A stretch of DNA of 42,483 bases, from the NCBI GenBank assembly GCA_944355355.1, contig CALVQE010000006.1, positions 1 through 42,483 on the forward strand, in the 5' to 3' direction. Every line of letters starts with the position of its first letter. The first letter of the stretch is position 1. Shown here piece after piece: positions 42,259 through 42,483 of the stretch. The notes under the pieces are model-generated. The model ran no database searches. It was given only the letters and a program-made list of their open reading frames with translations, and was not told the DNA's origin. This DNA comes from an uncultured Bacilli bacterium (GTDB lineage: Bacteria > Bacillota_I > Bacilli_A > RF39 > UBA660). The translations under genes and the position numbers were made by a program.

Positions 42259-42483
42259 CTCACTAATTAAACTATTTTGAATTAAAAAGTCCCTTGCCAC
42301 ATCTTCCGGTCTTTGTTGTTCTTCATCAACTTTATAATTAAGTTCTCGCATCACATCATCACTTAAATAATTTGAAAGTTCTTCTAGAATTGGAACAACT
42401 TCAGGAAATTCCTCCAAAACTCGATTATTCACTATTGGAATTGCGTGATATGGAAGGAAAAATCCTTTATCGTCTTCCAAAAC
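42253..42483 (-). CDS. Glycine betaine/choline-type ABC binding protein, C-terminus only
   Basis: The 76 codons at the window edge belong to an OpuAC/ProX-like substrate-binding domain: VMEDDKGFFLPYHAIPIVNN, then FPEVVPILEELSNYLSD, LNYKVDEEQQRPEDVARDFL. The start lies to the right of the window. It belongs to a compatible-solute ABC transporter (osmoprotection). A strong terminator covers its end. Confidence 0.85.
   Translation of the reverse strand, partial: VLEDDKGFFLPYHAIPIVNNRVLEEFPEVVPILEELSNYLSDDVMRELNYKVDEEQQRPEDVARDFLIQNSLISEK

Noticed and set aside
1-42483. tRNA or rRNA genes, prophage structural genes, cas genes
   Set aside because: None was seen on reading both strands; no cloverleaf-like conserved blocks, no phage morphogenesis proteins and no Cas motifs among the frames.

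Overview
The window looks like a chromosomal segment of a low-GC, AT-rich Firmicute, close to the wall-bearing gut Bacilli near Mollicutes (RF39/Erysipelotrichia-like). This rests on standard genetic code use (TGA is a stop, Trp is TGG), strong Shine-Dalgarno sites, sigma-A type promoters, a class B RNase P RNA, GpsB, DnaD, RecU-PBP1 and RNase Y. The organism makes peptidoglycan (bifunctional PBP, alanine racemase, RodZ, GpsB). The species assignment is inference.

Layout. 1-6.9 kb, minus strand: a conserved Firmicute block reading small ORF, DAG-kinase-like protein, gpsB, rnpB, rodZ, pgsA, recA, a membrane-anchored surface protein, and rny (cut by the window edge). The usual cinA between pgsA and recA is absent. 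recA has a textbook promoter with a LexA-type box. The surface protein has consensus -35 and -10 boxes separated by a spacer containing ten consecutive G residues, a strong candidate phase-variable promoter. 7-10.5 kb, plus: recU-ponA. 10.5-12.9 kb, minus: cca-dnaD-nth. 13.1-15.05 kb, plus: a very AT-rich AAA ATPase plus TOPRIM/RloB-like pair, probably a phage-defence cassette, inserted before rpsD and its leader. 16.1-17.2 kb: a second surface protein related to the first.

17.2-27.9 kb, mostly minus: a HerA-type ATPase, a P-type Ca2+ ATPase, an ATP-grasp enzyme, an alanine racemase split by a one-base frameshift, a small unknown protein, TspO (plus) and a SWIM/SNF2 helicase. 28.06-28.87 kb is an IS66 transposase remnant, followed by an AarF/UbiB-family kinase.

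30.5-42.2 kb is an accessory defence island. A complete type III-like Wadjet operon (jetABCD, minus) is followed by a GC-rich structured RNA and a SEC-C protein. On the far right is an array of ten diverged 30-nt repeats with roughly 36-nt unique spacers and no cas genes in the window (orphan or decaying CRISPR). Degenerate copies of the same repeat, in the opposite orientation, lie at 30.52-30.68 kb, so the Wadjet island is bracketed by the same repeat family. Beside the left relics is an unusual interlaced inverted repeat (A-B-A'-B'). The window ends in the C-terminus of a glycine-betaine-type binding protein.

The observations most worth following up are the poly-G promoter, the paired CRISPR-like relics around Wadjet, the structured RNA at 33.0-33.1 kb, and the ATPase/TOPRIM pair with an altered catalytic motif.
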